Shown piece after piece: positions 43,987-54,224 of a DNA stretch of 64,000 nt (its first letter is position 1; every line of letters starts with the position of its first letter). The position numbers and the translations under genes were made by a program. The notes under the pieces were generated by a model. That model did no database searches and was not told where the DNA came from. It saw only the letters and a list, made by a program, of their open reading frames with translations. The DNA is from Symsagittifera roscoffensis (Eukaryota > Xenacoelomorpha > Acoela > Convolutidae): NCBI RefSeq assembly GCF_963678635.1, contig NC_087065.1, positions 45,627,381 to 45,691,380 of the forward strand. The letters are read 5' to 3'.

Positions 43987-44682
43987 ATTTTTGGTTGTGT
44001 TCGTAACTGAACACAAGTTACAAAAACCTTGGTTACTCAAACGTAGAGTAACCAAAGGTTTGACTGTCTCGAATAAAAAATGCGTTGGAAGTGGCCTGAA
44101 ATGTCTTACTTCTGTCTTGCCCAAAAAATAAACCGAAAGTATCAAACTTTTAATTTTTGGCAAAAAGTTTCAACTAATATGATTTTTAAAATTTGAATTT
44201 TTAAATTATCAGACATTGGTCAATGCATACTAAAACATGCCATACAAAAAAGAAGAGATTTAGCGTTTATGAAAAACGTTTCTGAGCAATAAAGAAAAAA
44301 ATCCAATATTAATGTATCCTGGACTACGTTATGCAGACAAATAATTAAATTTTTTTTGAATCATGTTTGTTTGAGTATAAAATTCGATATGCGGTTGAAA
44401 AAAAAAACAAAAAAGTTTTGGGGCAATTTTAGAATTACCTGGAAAAGTTTTTGTTGTGGAAATGGAAACTGTATGATAAGCATTTTTTTGACAAAAAAAA
44501 ACTTTTTTTTTAGTTCGATACACCGAACTTTATGCCAAAACAAGAAAAATGTTCTTTGAAAACTCGATGACACCATTTTAGCAAAGTGTATGAAATTTGT
44601 CTGCTTTGTATTTTTCCATAGACTTAGTTTATGGTCCATAGACCTTATATTACCTTTTTTGGTCTATGAAGGTCAACCCGGA
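43787..44682. mobile_element. F2 element, full-length diverged copy
   Basis: It starts CCCAGGTTGACCAAAAATGC and ends GAAGGTCAACCCGG. It has the same subterminal iterons and the TTGGTTGTGTTCGTAACTG interior block as the 20856 copy. The copy at 43141-43338 is the truncated left end from the upstream tandem unit. Confidence 0.78.
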
Positions 44683-44887
44683 AAGAAAGCATAAAACTAG
44701 CGCTTATGAGGCTCTGACTACTTGCAAGGGCTCACCTTGTAAATTTTTGCGCAGTGCGATGTGAATTAGCAATCAGATGATAGCTGGGCACCATCACTAC
44801 CGGGGCGGCACAATGTTTTTGGTATTTGAATGACATTGAAATTTAATTGAAGGAGTTTAAGACGTTATCTGGCCTACTTCAATAATT

Positions 44888-45300
44888 GTTTCAACTTTCA
44901 AAAAAAGTGACTGAATTTTTGTGCTCGGTGTGTTTTTATTTCCAGATGAATTTCAACTTTTTATTTAGTGATTGCTGGCTGAAGTTTTTAATTATCATCA
45001 GAAAGGTATTGTAGTTTTGAGCTTAAATTTGAAATGATATTTCACCTGAGATCATTCATCATAAAGTTGGTGTTTAAAAATGGTCAATTCAGTCCATTTT
45101 GGATAGTTAACTGCGGCTTACTTTGTGAGGTGAACGCGTAAGCGGAGATTTAATCTGCCTCAGAGATTAGTTTTTACCCATCTTCATCGCAATTTTGTTC
45201 AAGAGAAAAATTTCAACAACAATAGATTTGTTAATCTTGCTGGATGATTTTTCGAACTAAATCGCGATCAGATATTCCAGTGCTATCAAGTGTTTATAAC
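44888..45300 (-). mobile_element. Partial HE-family repeat
   Basis: It begins ATTGTTTCAACTTTCAAAAA, then TTTGTGCTCGGTGTG, and keeps the core GAACGCGTAAGCGGAGATTT. The other end is lost. Confidence 0.55.
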
Positions 45301-46269
45301 AGTTCTGTTATATCATGAATGAAACCATCAAATGTCATACTGCTTTTTCGATTATTTTTGTCTAATTAAAGCTGAAAAATTACCATATATAAAAACAATT
45401 TGAAAATGCGACAGAAAAAATTAATTAGCTCATCACGCATTTTCGCTCTAGGCTCTGCCATTTCTTCCTCACCCGATTAATCAAAGAAAAATTTATGTTT
45501 TCTATTTTAATTGCTTTTAGCTACTGAAAGGCGTGTTAGAAAGAGCAGATAAACTAACATTTCATGGGACCTAGAAGCAAAGAATTAATAAGTCAACAGT
45601 TAAAAACTGTTGTTTCTGCGATTCAAAGCGGATCTATGAAAGTTTACCCAGCCTGTCTAAGCATAGTGGGTTCCTGCATTCGATATTCACGGGCATTAAT
45701 CAATTATATCGGATTATCATTGTCAGTCTTAATAATTCTCAAATATAATCCGTTATAATCGATTTTGATGCTTTTTGTTAGAAGTTTTTGATAAAATTTG
45801 CAATTTTTTCCTCAAATTTATCTCATTTCCCGATCAGTGCAGCTGCTATGATTTACAATTGCTAGGTATGTTTTTTGCCATTGCCATGGTAAAACTCGTC
45901 ATTCGCATACTATCCCCCTCAAGTTCAAGTAAGGGGTAGGGTTCAATGGTTGATACGGGGTGAGTATTTAATGGTTGAAGGGAGGGGTGGTTTATAGGAA
46001 TGGGCTACTCAAGGGAAGGTGGAATTTACGTTGAGTCACCCCAGTTCAAAGGTAAAAACGCTGGGATGGGGTAAGCTGTAAACAGTGTGGGGGGGGGGGG
46101 GGAAGGTTGACAAAAGTGCAACAATAAAAAACAGTCAGAAAAAACATGATTTTATGCACTGATTTCATTTATTTTGTTTCTTGTTGCTAATTATTTTTAT
46201 TTAGAACAAAAATTGAAACTATTTATGATTTGTCATACTTTTGCAGAAAAAGTGCAACAAGCTAAGTAA

Positions 46270-46715
46270 ACAAATTTTCTGCAAAAAATAATAAATTATA
46301 ATGGATTTTGTGAGAGAAAAAATCAATTTTCATGAGTTTCTGTAGATAAACAATGAAAAATAAAGGAAGAAAAAATTATAATGGACTATTTGATATGAAA
46401 AAATCGATTATATTATAATCCATTAAAAAGTTTCAAAGTTGTCATCTATAATCAATTAATTTATTCAATAGGTGTAACCAGCGTGGGGGGGGGGGGACAA
46501 AAGTGAATAAATTAATTGAATAAATTAATTGATTATAGATGACAACTTTAAAACTTTTTAATGGATTATAATATAATCGATTCTTTCATATCAAATAGTC
46601 CATTATAATTTTTTCTTCCTTTATTTTTCATTATTTATCTACAGAAATTCATGAAAATTGATTTGTTCTCTCACAAAACCCATTATAATTTATTATTTTT
46701 TGAAGAAAATTTGTA
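46270..46715. repeat. Long inverted repeat, ~200 bp arms
   Basis: 46270-46469 and 46516-46715 are near-perfect reverse complements. The 46 bp centre contains a poly-G run. Arms carry TTATAATCGATT-like motifs. A single diverged copy of the left arm lies at ~52,140-52,300. Transcribed, it would form a long double-stranded RNA hairpin. Confidence 0.88.
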
Positions 46716-46799
46716 CTAGAGTCTCCGTTATAATAGAGTCTCCTTTGTACTAGAGTCTCCTTTGTAAATCTTCGTTATAATCGATTATTATCGATGAAA

Positions 46800-47045
46800 C
46801 TCCAGTGCGGGTTTCTCTTTTGTTCTCAAACTCCATGGGAAAATTTGTTGAGTGAAGCCTTTTTTCGCGACTCAAAACCGTCTTTTTGCGTCTAGTTTTT
46901 CCACGTGGAACCACTATTGCAGCCTAAATTTGTCAGGCTGTGATATGCCTCAAGCTAGTGGCCAAATGAGAGCTCGTCCTCACACGCACTAACATCACTG
47001 CAGGGGATTAATTGCACAACCTGACGCTCTGACAATCTTAGATCC
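46800..47045 (-). mobile_element. tRNA-derived SINE copy S2
   Basis: The minus strand contains GAGCGTCAGGTTGTGCAATT then AATCCCCTGCAG (B-box region) and the shared body GAGCTCTCATTTGGCC, GCCTGACAAATTTAGGCTGC. The tail ends near CCGCACTGGAG at 46,800. The A-box end is eroded. Confidence 0.6.
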
Positions 47046-47129
47046 TTCAAACCATTTCCATTTTTCTACACAAAGTTTTTGTTTTAGGAGCATTGCTCGA
47101 CTTATTTTAAAACTTGAAAAATGCGCCAC

Positions 47130-48190
47130 AATCTGATCCAGACCGAAATAGCATGTTTGCGCCTACAGTTTGAGTCTGGAAAGTCTTGACTGAACATACA
47201 AAAATTGTGTCGCGACATATAAGTCTGGACATATACAGCGAAAGGTTCGAGAAAGTCCGGATATAAAATTGTGAAAGTCAGAAAAGAAAGTTGCGAAAGT
47301 CTGGTCGATATACGAAAGTCTAGAATAAATTTGGGAAAGTCAAAACATTTTTTTCCAGAATTTCGCGACTTTATTCAAAACTTTAACGACTTTTTTTGCA
47401 GGTTGTGAAGACTTTGCAGTCTTTCGCAGCTTTATTTCCACACTTTTGCAACACGGCGCAATTTTCGCGACTAGGCATGATTTTCGCGACACACTGCGCG
47501 ACTTTTAATTGGTTCCGGAAGAAGTATGAACCACGTTGCAATGTGAGGAACCCTATGACGATAACCAAACACCTGCTGCGATTCTGCATTGAGGGCCTGG
47601 ATTCGGAAGCGACAGAAGTTCAAAGGGAAAGTTTGGAATGGGCATAAAATACTCGAAATAGATGAACTAAAAAATAAAATAATCAAACTGAAGTAACGGA
47701 ATAAAAGAACTTACCTACGCAACATCGGAAGTTCAAGTATGAAAATCAAAATGTAAGAACAAATTATGATGCCAGGCTCTATTTTTAACTATGCACGAAA
47801 CGTTGCTTTCTTGGCATAATTCCTGATTAAATTAATTAAATGATTCAGCGGTAATTTTCTATGAATTCCAACAGATTTTTATTGAGCTCAAAAAAAGCAA
47901 CAAATTTTTACCCGTAGATTTTGAAAATACACGCGTTTTAACCGTTACAACTCACGCGGGTCGAAGTCTCAGACTCATGTCTAGACTTTTGCAACAAATT
48001 TTTGGCATGTCCAGACTTTCGCGACCAAAATTAGGCGTGTTCTGACTTTCGCGACCACCGGCGCGATCCCTGTCCAGAATTTTCAGGCACAATTCTCGAC
48101 GCGAATCTGTTTCAAAATCAGGATATGGCGCAACCCACAAAGTCTGGTTATGTGTCTAGGACATCGGCCGGGGCTGTCCAGAAAAATGTC
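47130..48190. repeat. Degenerate GCGAAAGTCTGGACAT repeat cluster
   Basis: Short blocks such as GCGAAAGTCTGG and AAGTCTGGACATAT recur irregularly at 47.17-47.35 kb in one orientation. They recur as TCGCGACTTT or CCAGACTTTCGCGAC at 47.37-47.52 and 47.98-48.07 kb in the other. A related patch lies at 51,515-51,655. It looks like an element with repeated, inverted subterminal motifs. A 40-codon GC-richer stretch near 47,550-47,645 ends in TAA but is not recognised. Confidence 0.5.
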
Positions 48191-48681
48191 TTCCACAGTT
48201 TGTTTATACAAAATCTGCTGTAGCTAAAATCCTGATTTATTGAACAAAAACAGTTACCTGTCCAATTTTTTGTTGTTTTTATCCTCACTAGACTTTCATG
48301 GATAAAAATCAATTATTCTGTTTTTTGTCAGTTTCTATAAAAGTTAAAAATAGTTGAGTATATTCGATTTAAAATGGGTTATAATAAAATTTTGTCATAA
48401 AAAAACGAAAAGATGTAAGATGTCAATGCATTTCGAGTAACACAACTAATCGTCATGACATATCTGAAGAAGAAAAGAACACTGTAAAAAACGCAATAAA
48501 ATTAAAAACACTGGTAGCACCATAAAGGAATTTTTATAAAAATTATGGGTAGGCGACAACGAAGTTGCAACAATACTGAACCACGCGCGGCCCTATTCGA
48601 GTCCACGGAATCTCACTAACAACTCCTTCGATTTGAATTCGTCGCGAATATTAATGGATGGTCGTAATAAATAAAAAAAAT

Positions 48682-49172
48682 TGTTCCAAAATTCGAAGAA
48701 AACGGTTTATTTATGTTTGGTGTGTTTTTTTAATGAGTCCATTTTCGGCATTTTTAATAACTTTTATTAGTTATAAACTTTCATACCCCATTGAAGATAT
48801 CGACTACCTGAAACCAAATTAAACCAAATTTTATTTCCGAACATTTTTTCCAAAGTCCTGTGAGTTTGAAAAAGGCCAATTTGGCAATGCTCCAGACTGA
48901 TTCATTTGCGCTTTGACGATTTACATTATAAAGCTGAAAAGGTATCGCGCATTATGCATGCTTGGTGGTTTATCCCGCACACCAAAATTGTTACAACCTT
49001 AACTGAGGCTAGCTAATTGGTCGTATTAGTTTTGTACGACTAAAATTTTCTCACTTGGTCTTTTATTTTGTCCAAATTATAAATTTTTTCAGTTTTTTTT
49101 CCAAAATTTATTCGTTAAGGCTTAGGGGGCAGTCGAAACATTCAAAGCTTTGTCTGATATACGAGAAACCTT
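48682..49172 (-). mobile_element. HE-family repeat, diverged, inverted
   Basis: It begins AAATTGTTCCAAAATTCGAAG and ends GGCAGTCGAAACATTCAAAG then ATACGAGAAACCTTGT. The core is strongly altered. Confidence 0.5.
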
Positions 49173-49487
49173 GTAACCGATTATAATCAATTACTTTGGG
49201 TTAAAATCAATTTAATGGATTATAGTAAAATCATTTTCTTTTGGAATTTGCTAGAAATCTCAAACACAATACAGTAGATGCAAAACTTAACAATTGTTTT
49301 TGATATTACAATTTTATTTTATCCTTTAAGTTTCTCTTGTTTTGCTGATCTTTATTTACTTCTCCTCTCATCCATATAACAACGATCTTCGCCGCTTACA
49401 CCTCCTAGCTTCCACATCCTAGCTTGCAAGGTTAGAAATTTAATGTTGATACTATGCAATTTGGACCTTGATTCGGAGGGGGCGTTA

Positions 49488-49741
49488 GACAGTGCCGAAG
49501 TTAGAGAGTGCCGAAAAAGGCGGGAAATATTGGAACGCAATTTAAGAGGCTAGCTTTTGGCGGGAAAATTAATAATGACACTTGAAACTTGTTCAGACTC
49601 AATTTTAGCGCCAAAATCGATGAGCAAACAAAACTTTCTTTTCTTTTCTCAATTAGTTCACGACAAATAAGTCAGTTTCTTTCATTTTCGGCACTCTTTA
49701 ACAAATTTTTGTTTTCGGCACTCTCTTACTTCGGCACTGTC
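49488..49741. mobile_element. PIF/Harbinger-like MITE with TTA duplication
   Basis: The left inverted end GACAGTGCCGAAGT is followed by a second, related motif GAGAGTGCCGAAAA. The right end mirrors both (TTTTCGGCACTCTC, ACTTCGGCACTGTC). TTA occurs immediately outside both ends (49485-49487, 49742-49744). A 3 bp TWA duplication is characteristic of PIF/Harbinger. The element is 254 bp and non-coding. Confidence 0.8.
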
Positions 49742-49875
49742 TTACCCAACCGATTCGGACGCGTGAAAATTTCAAAGGACGCGACAAAGTTTCAACCGAC
49801 GCGACAAAATTTAAAACTGAAAAAAATAGATTCAAGTCGCAAAACAATTGAGTGTACATGTGTTTTAATGTGCAG

Positions 49876-50052
49876 TTAGCCAGACCAGCATCGTTGGAGA
49901 TCATCTACAGGGCTACACAGAGTTCTCAATGTCAAGATTATGACATTTTTGGGATGAACTGTTGGGCGCGTCCGGCGTGCTCTCGCGGATTTTATGCGAC
50001 TTTGAGGCCTAATTCGGCCGGAGCAACAAGTCTATTGCGGTCACCGAAGTAA
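49876..50052 (+). CDS. Candidate terminal coding exon of an unrecognised gene
   Basis: An acceptor-like TTTTAATGTGCAG precedes a 58-codon open frame ending in TAA at 50050-50052. The stretch is much more GC-rich than its surroundings, like the confirmed exons here. The product has an internal cysteine pair and basic C-terminus: SSQCQDYDIFGMNCWARPAC, then SRGFYATLRP, and SLLRSPK at the end. I do not recognise the family. It might be the 3' exon of a small secreted-protein gene, or part of a mobile element, since LINE debris lies ~0.7 kb downstream. No upstream exon was found. Confidence 0.35.
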   Translation, partial: LARPASLEIIYRATQSSQCQDYDIFGMNCWARPACSRGFYATLRPNSAGATSLLRSPK

Positions 50053-50714
50053 TGTTTTGGGGACAGTTCAAAAAATATCGTGGTGTAAGGGGTGCTGGGT
50101 AGTGCTGTCAGTTAGGGGAGACGTTCAGGCCTGTTCTATTTAACCAAGAGTTAAGGTAGGGACTGTAATTGGATGTTTTACAAAAAAACTAAGCTGGCTG
50201 AAATAATTTGAGGTATTTGAGCGTATTTTTCAAAAAGGGAGCGGCTGGTGCGTGGGAAAAGAAGCAATGAAATCAAAGAATTAAATTGAGTGAGCGAAGT
50301 GAGAAAGCTTACGGTGATGTCTCCCTTTAAATCACTTGCACTCTGAGTGTAGGTGCTCACTCGTGATCACTTTAGTGCAACGGCCACTCTCCAAAGATCT
50401 GTGTTTTGCCCTGATTACTTTTTACCAATTGAGTTATTTCTGGCAACAAGAGCTTCTGCTGATCAGGCTTAATCAAAAATCATGCTGATTAAAGTTTTTT
50501 AAATAAGTTTTACACTCTTTTTCGACTGGTTTTATTTTTTGCCCGACAGTACCGTCAGGACCGATATCCTGCGCATGTCTTCATTTGTTTTTTGTCTGCT
50601 TGAGATTGCTACTAAGTGTAGAGGAGGGTTGGTTCGATTAAACTGTGTACAATTTTCCCTGCACTACCATTTTTCTCAGTAAATTTAGTTGTTTTTGGAA
50701 AACTGCAATGTGTA

Positions 50715-50815
50715 CCTTGTTTTCGCGCAGTAGTTTTGTTATTTGGAATGCTTTACCGGATTTGTCAGTAACTTTAAGTTTTAGTAGTTTGAGGGGCTTA
50801 GTGGGTGATTTAGAG
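50715..50815 (+). pseudogene. LINE ORF2 C-terminal fragment
   Basis: The frame reads LFSRSSFVIWNALPDLSV then SLRGLVGDLEL. This matches the 'RSFFxRxxxxWNxLPxxVxxxxSLxxFKxxL' ending common to CR1/L2/Jockey-type LINE polymerases. Upstream catalytic blocks were not found in frame. Confidence 0.5.
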
Positions 50816-51029
50816 TTATCCGTAAGGGGGTCTTTGAAATGTGGCTGGATGCTTTAAGTAGTCGGGTGGCTTTTAGCATGAGAACTTGTGTTTGTAACAC
50901 GTTTTTTTTTGTCCTTTGACTGTTAGGGTTGTTTGATAGTATATTATTTGGTTTTTACACATGTGGTGCCGTGATTGTGGTACTTTGATTTTTTTTATTT
51001 TTGCACCACACAATAGCTCCTGTGCCCGC

Positions 51030-51440
51030 AAATTTTGAGTTTACTTCGGGAACAGGTAGAGAGACAAGGCCGGGTAGGGAGCCGGTACGTCCAAATAGGA
51101 TACAAATTTTTAGGCGGAGCAGCCCAGCCTGTTTTGGCTGCTCAAAAACCAGAAACGCAAATCTGCGCTCCTAAAAACGGAAGGGTTGTACTGCTGGCAT
51201 TTGTCGTGACTGTATTTGTCCGTCGGGTCCATCGCGAGAAAGCGGCACCCCTGGACCAACGCGCCGTTACAAGTCGGGTTAGCCTGTCGCGCTCCCCACT
51301 TTACTGGTCAGAACTGCAATAACCGCTCTCAAAAATGCTGAAATTGACCGGGCCGCTGCATGTAGCGGAGCGCCGGTCATGCCGGTTGCGCCATTTCCTG
51401 GGTCGCTTCGGTCGCTCCGTATCTTCTTTTAGTCGCGAGA
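51030..51440. other. GC-rich island with several hairpins
   Basis: About 400 bp of clearly higher GC content than the surrounding DNA. GAGCAGCC (51117) pairs with GGCTGCTC (~51142). Outside it TTTTTAGGCGGAG pairs with CTCCTAAAAA (~51170). Further on, CCGCTGCATGTAGCGG and GGCGCAACCGGCA-type inversions form more stems. An open frame crosses it, but I recognise no protein. It could be a structured RNA, a SINE-like element or foreign DNA. Confidence 0.4.
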
Positions 51441-52375
51441 GTGATAAACTTTGACAAGTAACTTTGGTAAAAGTTGTTTCCCGGTCCACGCCTTTGTCAC
51501 AAAAAGCGCGAGGGATCTGTTGGGATACGAAAGTCTAGAAACGCCGTTTTTTGTTGCAGTTTTCTGGACATGTCAAAATGTGGTTGCGAAAGTGTGGAAA
51601 TGAAAAATTTTTGTCACAAAAATCTGAACATAAGTCGCAGAACTCGACCCGGGTGATCATCAAATACTCTGCTTCGCAAACAATTTTTGTGATTAGGAAA
51701 ACTGATTAAAATGTTATTTTGAAAAAAAATTATTCAAAATTGACGTCAAAAAATATAAAAACTAAACAAACAGAAACAAAGAATTTATCTGCGCAACATC
51801 AGAACATCTTCAAGCCTTAAAAGAAAATTATTGGAACAAATTACGGTGTCAGGCTCGTTTTTGTAACTAAGCACCAAATGTTCTTACACAAAAAATTTAA
51901 ATAATTTAGCGGTAATTGCATATGAGATCCAACTGATCTATATGGAGCTCCCATAAAACAACAAAAGCGGAAAATTTGTTTGTTAATCATATAATTCAGA
52001 GATACACGGGTTTTGGCAGTTACCTCTCAGTCCAGAAAAAAAAGACTTCAGTAGTTTGCTGTTAAAATTATTCCGGCGTTTTTTTATTTAATGTTTTTTA
52101 TAAATTTGATTTAGTTCAAAAATTATCTTTCAATAAAAAAAACAGTCAGTATTAATGGATTTTTGTGGTGAGAAAATCAATTTTCATGGATTTATTTTGA
52201 TAAAAACTTGATTATAAGGGAAGAAAAAAATGATAATAATGGATTATTTGGAGATGAAAAAGAATCGATCATAACCCAGTAAAAAAGATTTGATTTTCAA
52301 AACTGGTATCTATAATTGAAAATTTTGTCAAAAATTTTTGTCACTTAAAACAAATTATTATTAATTTTTATCGAT

Positions 52376-52660
52376 GAAATTCCAGTGCGCGTTTCTCTTT
52401 TGTTCCCACTTTTCATGAGAAATTTTTCGCTGGAAGCTTTTTCGCCATTCAAGGTTTTTTTTTGTGTCTATAAATTTCATGTGGTACCACAATAGCAGCC
52501 TAGATTGCCAGGCTGCGGTAGACCTAGAGCTAGAGCAAAGTGAGAACTGGTCATCACCCACTATCAATGCCATGGCAGGGGATTAGTTGCACAATCTGAC
52601 GCTCTCGAACTTAAAGCCTCACATCTATGCTAAGAACCTCCGCTATCCTAGGAGTTTATG
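52376..52660 (-). mobile_element. tRNA-derived SINE copy S3
   Basis: The minus-strand head GGAGGTTCTTAGCATAGATG has an A-box-like core. GTCAGATTGTGCAACTAATC and CCCTGCC follow as the B-box end. The body is shared with S1 and S2 (TACCGCAGCCTGGCAATC, GCTGCTATTGTGGTACCAC). It ends near CGCACTGGAATTTCATCG, as S2 does. Confidence 0.65.
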
Positions 52661-53622
52661 TCAGAGTTCGAGCGAAAATTCATAGTCGATAAGGCTCTAT
52701 AGTCGAGCTCAACGTTGTCGGATTATTTTGTACGATTTTTTTGGTGCTAAGTTCAAGCACAATCCAGTCTTCAAAACTTAGAATGCAGTCGATATTTACT
52801 TTTAAAATGCAAATGGCTGGAAAAGATTTTTTGTTGATCATACACAGGACCGCCACGAGAAGCCCTGCACATGATCCCAAGAAAGATGTGAACATATTTT
52901 GAAGCAATGACAAACTCATCACCGCAAAAACAGAAAGCTATAAAAACTCAAACTAATCATTCAGTCATCTACAAAAAGACAGTCATCAACCTGCTATACC
53001 AATTAATCATATTAAAAACGTTAGCACTTACGTTGGAGCTAAAAATGGAAATCAGTTTTTCTGACTGTTAAAAGATTTTTGATACATTTCAACGAATCGA
53101 CTGTATCGAGGAAATGTCAATGGCAACCGGCAAAGATTTTTCCTCAATGGCACTCTAAATGGCACTCTAAATGTCAATGGGACTCTAAAGATTTTTCCTT
53201 TCTGTGAATTAAATTTGAAGTTTATAAAATCTTTAATCTGAAAAAACATAAAACATAATATTTGCATTTTTTGGAGCAATTAAAAACTATCGGCAAGCAT
53301 ATCAAGCAGTTTTCAGCGGCATAAATTTTTTTTTATCAATCATGAATAACCTTCAATTAATCCAATCGCTTGAAAGTCACCTTGAATTCGGAGCAATGAA
53401 GGCAAATCAACACTGGGCAACGAATTATTATGATTTTCAAAAACAAATAAGTGAACCTTCTTCATTTTAAAATTAAGAGCTGTTCGGATTTTTACAATTA
53501 GAAAAAAAACGTTATATTTTAAAATAATAAGCAGTACGTGTCTAAATAGGGGTTTCTATAGTTGGATGTCCATTTTGTCAAGTTGTAACCTTCACGGCTA
53601 GTTTTTGTTTGGAGGTCTTTCA

Positions 53623-53931
53623 TCAATACGTGACTTCGGCAAGCGTTGATACGACTTTATAGAGGTGGTCGATGTAGATGTTCTTTTCTGTGATTTGCAC
53701 CAACCTGACGAATTTGTCAGCGTTGTCTTTGGCAAATTGTCGCGTAGCGTAGCAAACCACCCAAAGTGAGTCCGTTGCACCGAAGATGTGGCGAGTATAC
53801 TGGTAGGCGACAAGCTTGAGGTGATCGTCTTTCCATAGTATTTGTAATTAATCTTGTGACTTAACGAAGACTTGCATGAACAGTTCCTCGATGTCTGCTG
53901 AGATGCCAATTTGCTCTTCACGAAATCTCAT
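53623..53931 (-). pseudogene. BEL/Pao-type reverse transcriptase fragment (dead)
   Basis: Minus-strand blocks in order are RFREEQIGISADIEELF, YQYTRHIFGATDS, RQFAKDNADKF and NIYIDHLYKVVSTLAE. They match the BEL/Pao LTR-retrotransposon reverse transcriptase (ADIE.MF, ..HIFGA..SP, A.DN, .FYVDD.L.S). An in-frame TAA lies at 53848-53850. The second catalytic aspartate of the Y-x-D-D box is a histidine, so the fragment is inactive. It is cut off upstream by the MITE-bearing segment at 53963. Confidence 0.75.
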
Positions 53932-53962
53932 GTGAGATACTTAGAAGATACTTAGGAGATAT

Positions 53963-54224
53963 GTGAGATGCTTAGGATTACATACGGTAAATGTCACCCA
54001 AAATCGTTCACTGGCCCCCTCTTAGTTCTCGTGTCTCTCATTTCAAAACTCATGTTGTCTTTAGAGAACTTTACGGGATTTTATGGCCCCACTTTGGTGC
54101 AATAATGTCCCGTTATAAGTCTCTAACGGCAAAATGAGTTTATAAATTAAAGAAAAGAGAACTAAGAAGGGAACCGTGAAGGAGTCTGGGGGACAATTAC
54201 AGTACCAAATCCTAAGTATCTCAC
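53963..54224. mobile_element. 262 bp MITE with long inverted ends
   Basis: GTGAGATGCTTAGGATT at the left is mirrored by AATCCTAAGTATCTCAC at the right. The inversion extends inward through CTTAGTTCTC and GAGAACTAAG. AGGAGAT occurs close outside both ends (53954-53960 and 54225-54231), a possible 7 bp target duplication. Extra copies of the terminal motif (GAGATACTTAG) lie on the left. The superfamily is not assigned. Confidence 0.65.

Noticed and set aside
45564-45758. Possible Tc1/mariner transposase N-terminus (GPRSKELISQQLKTVV)
   Set aside because: Similarity to the RSKELS-type helix-turn-helix start is suggestive, but it covers few residues and nothing downstream supports a transposase.
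52590-52660. tRNA gene on the minus strand
   Set aside because: A and B box-like segments are present but the cloverleaf is poor, and the same head is attached to a shared non-tRNA body in three places, which indicates a SINE.
52680-52919. Minus-strand ORF with a TM7-like stretch (AGLLVAVLCMINKK)
   Set aside because: It resembles class B helix 7 only loosely, lacks the Q-G and Y/F-C-F pattern, and the intron phase needed does not match. No other receptor exon is nearby.
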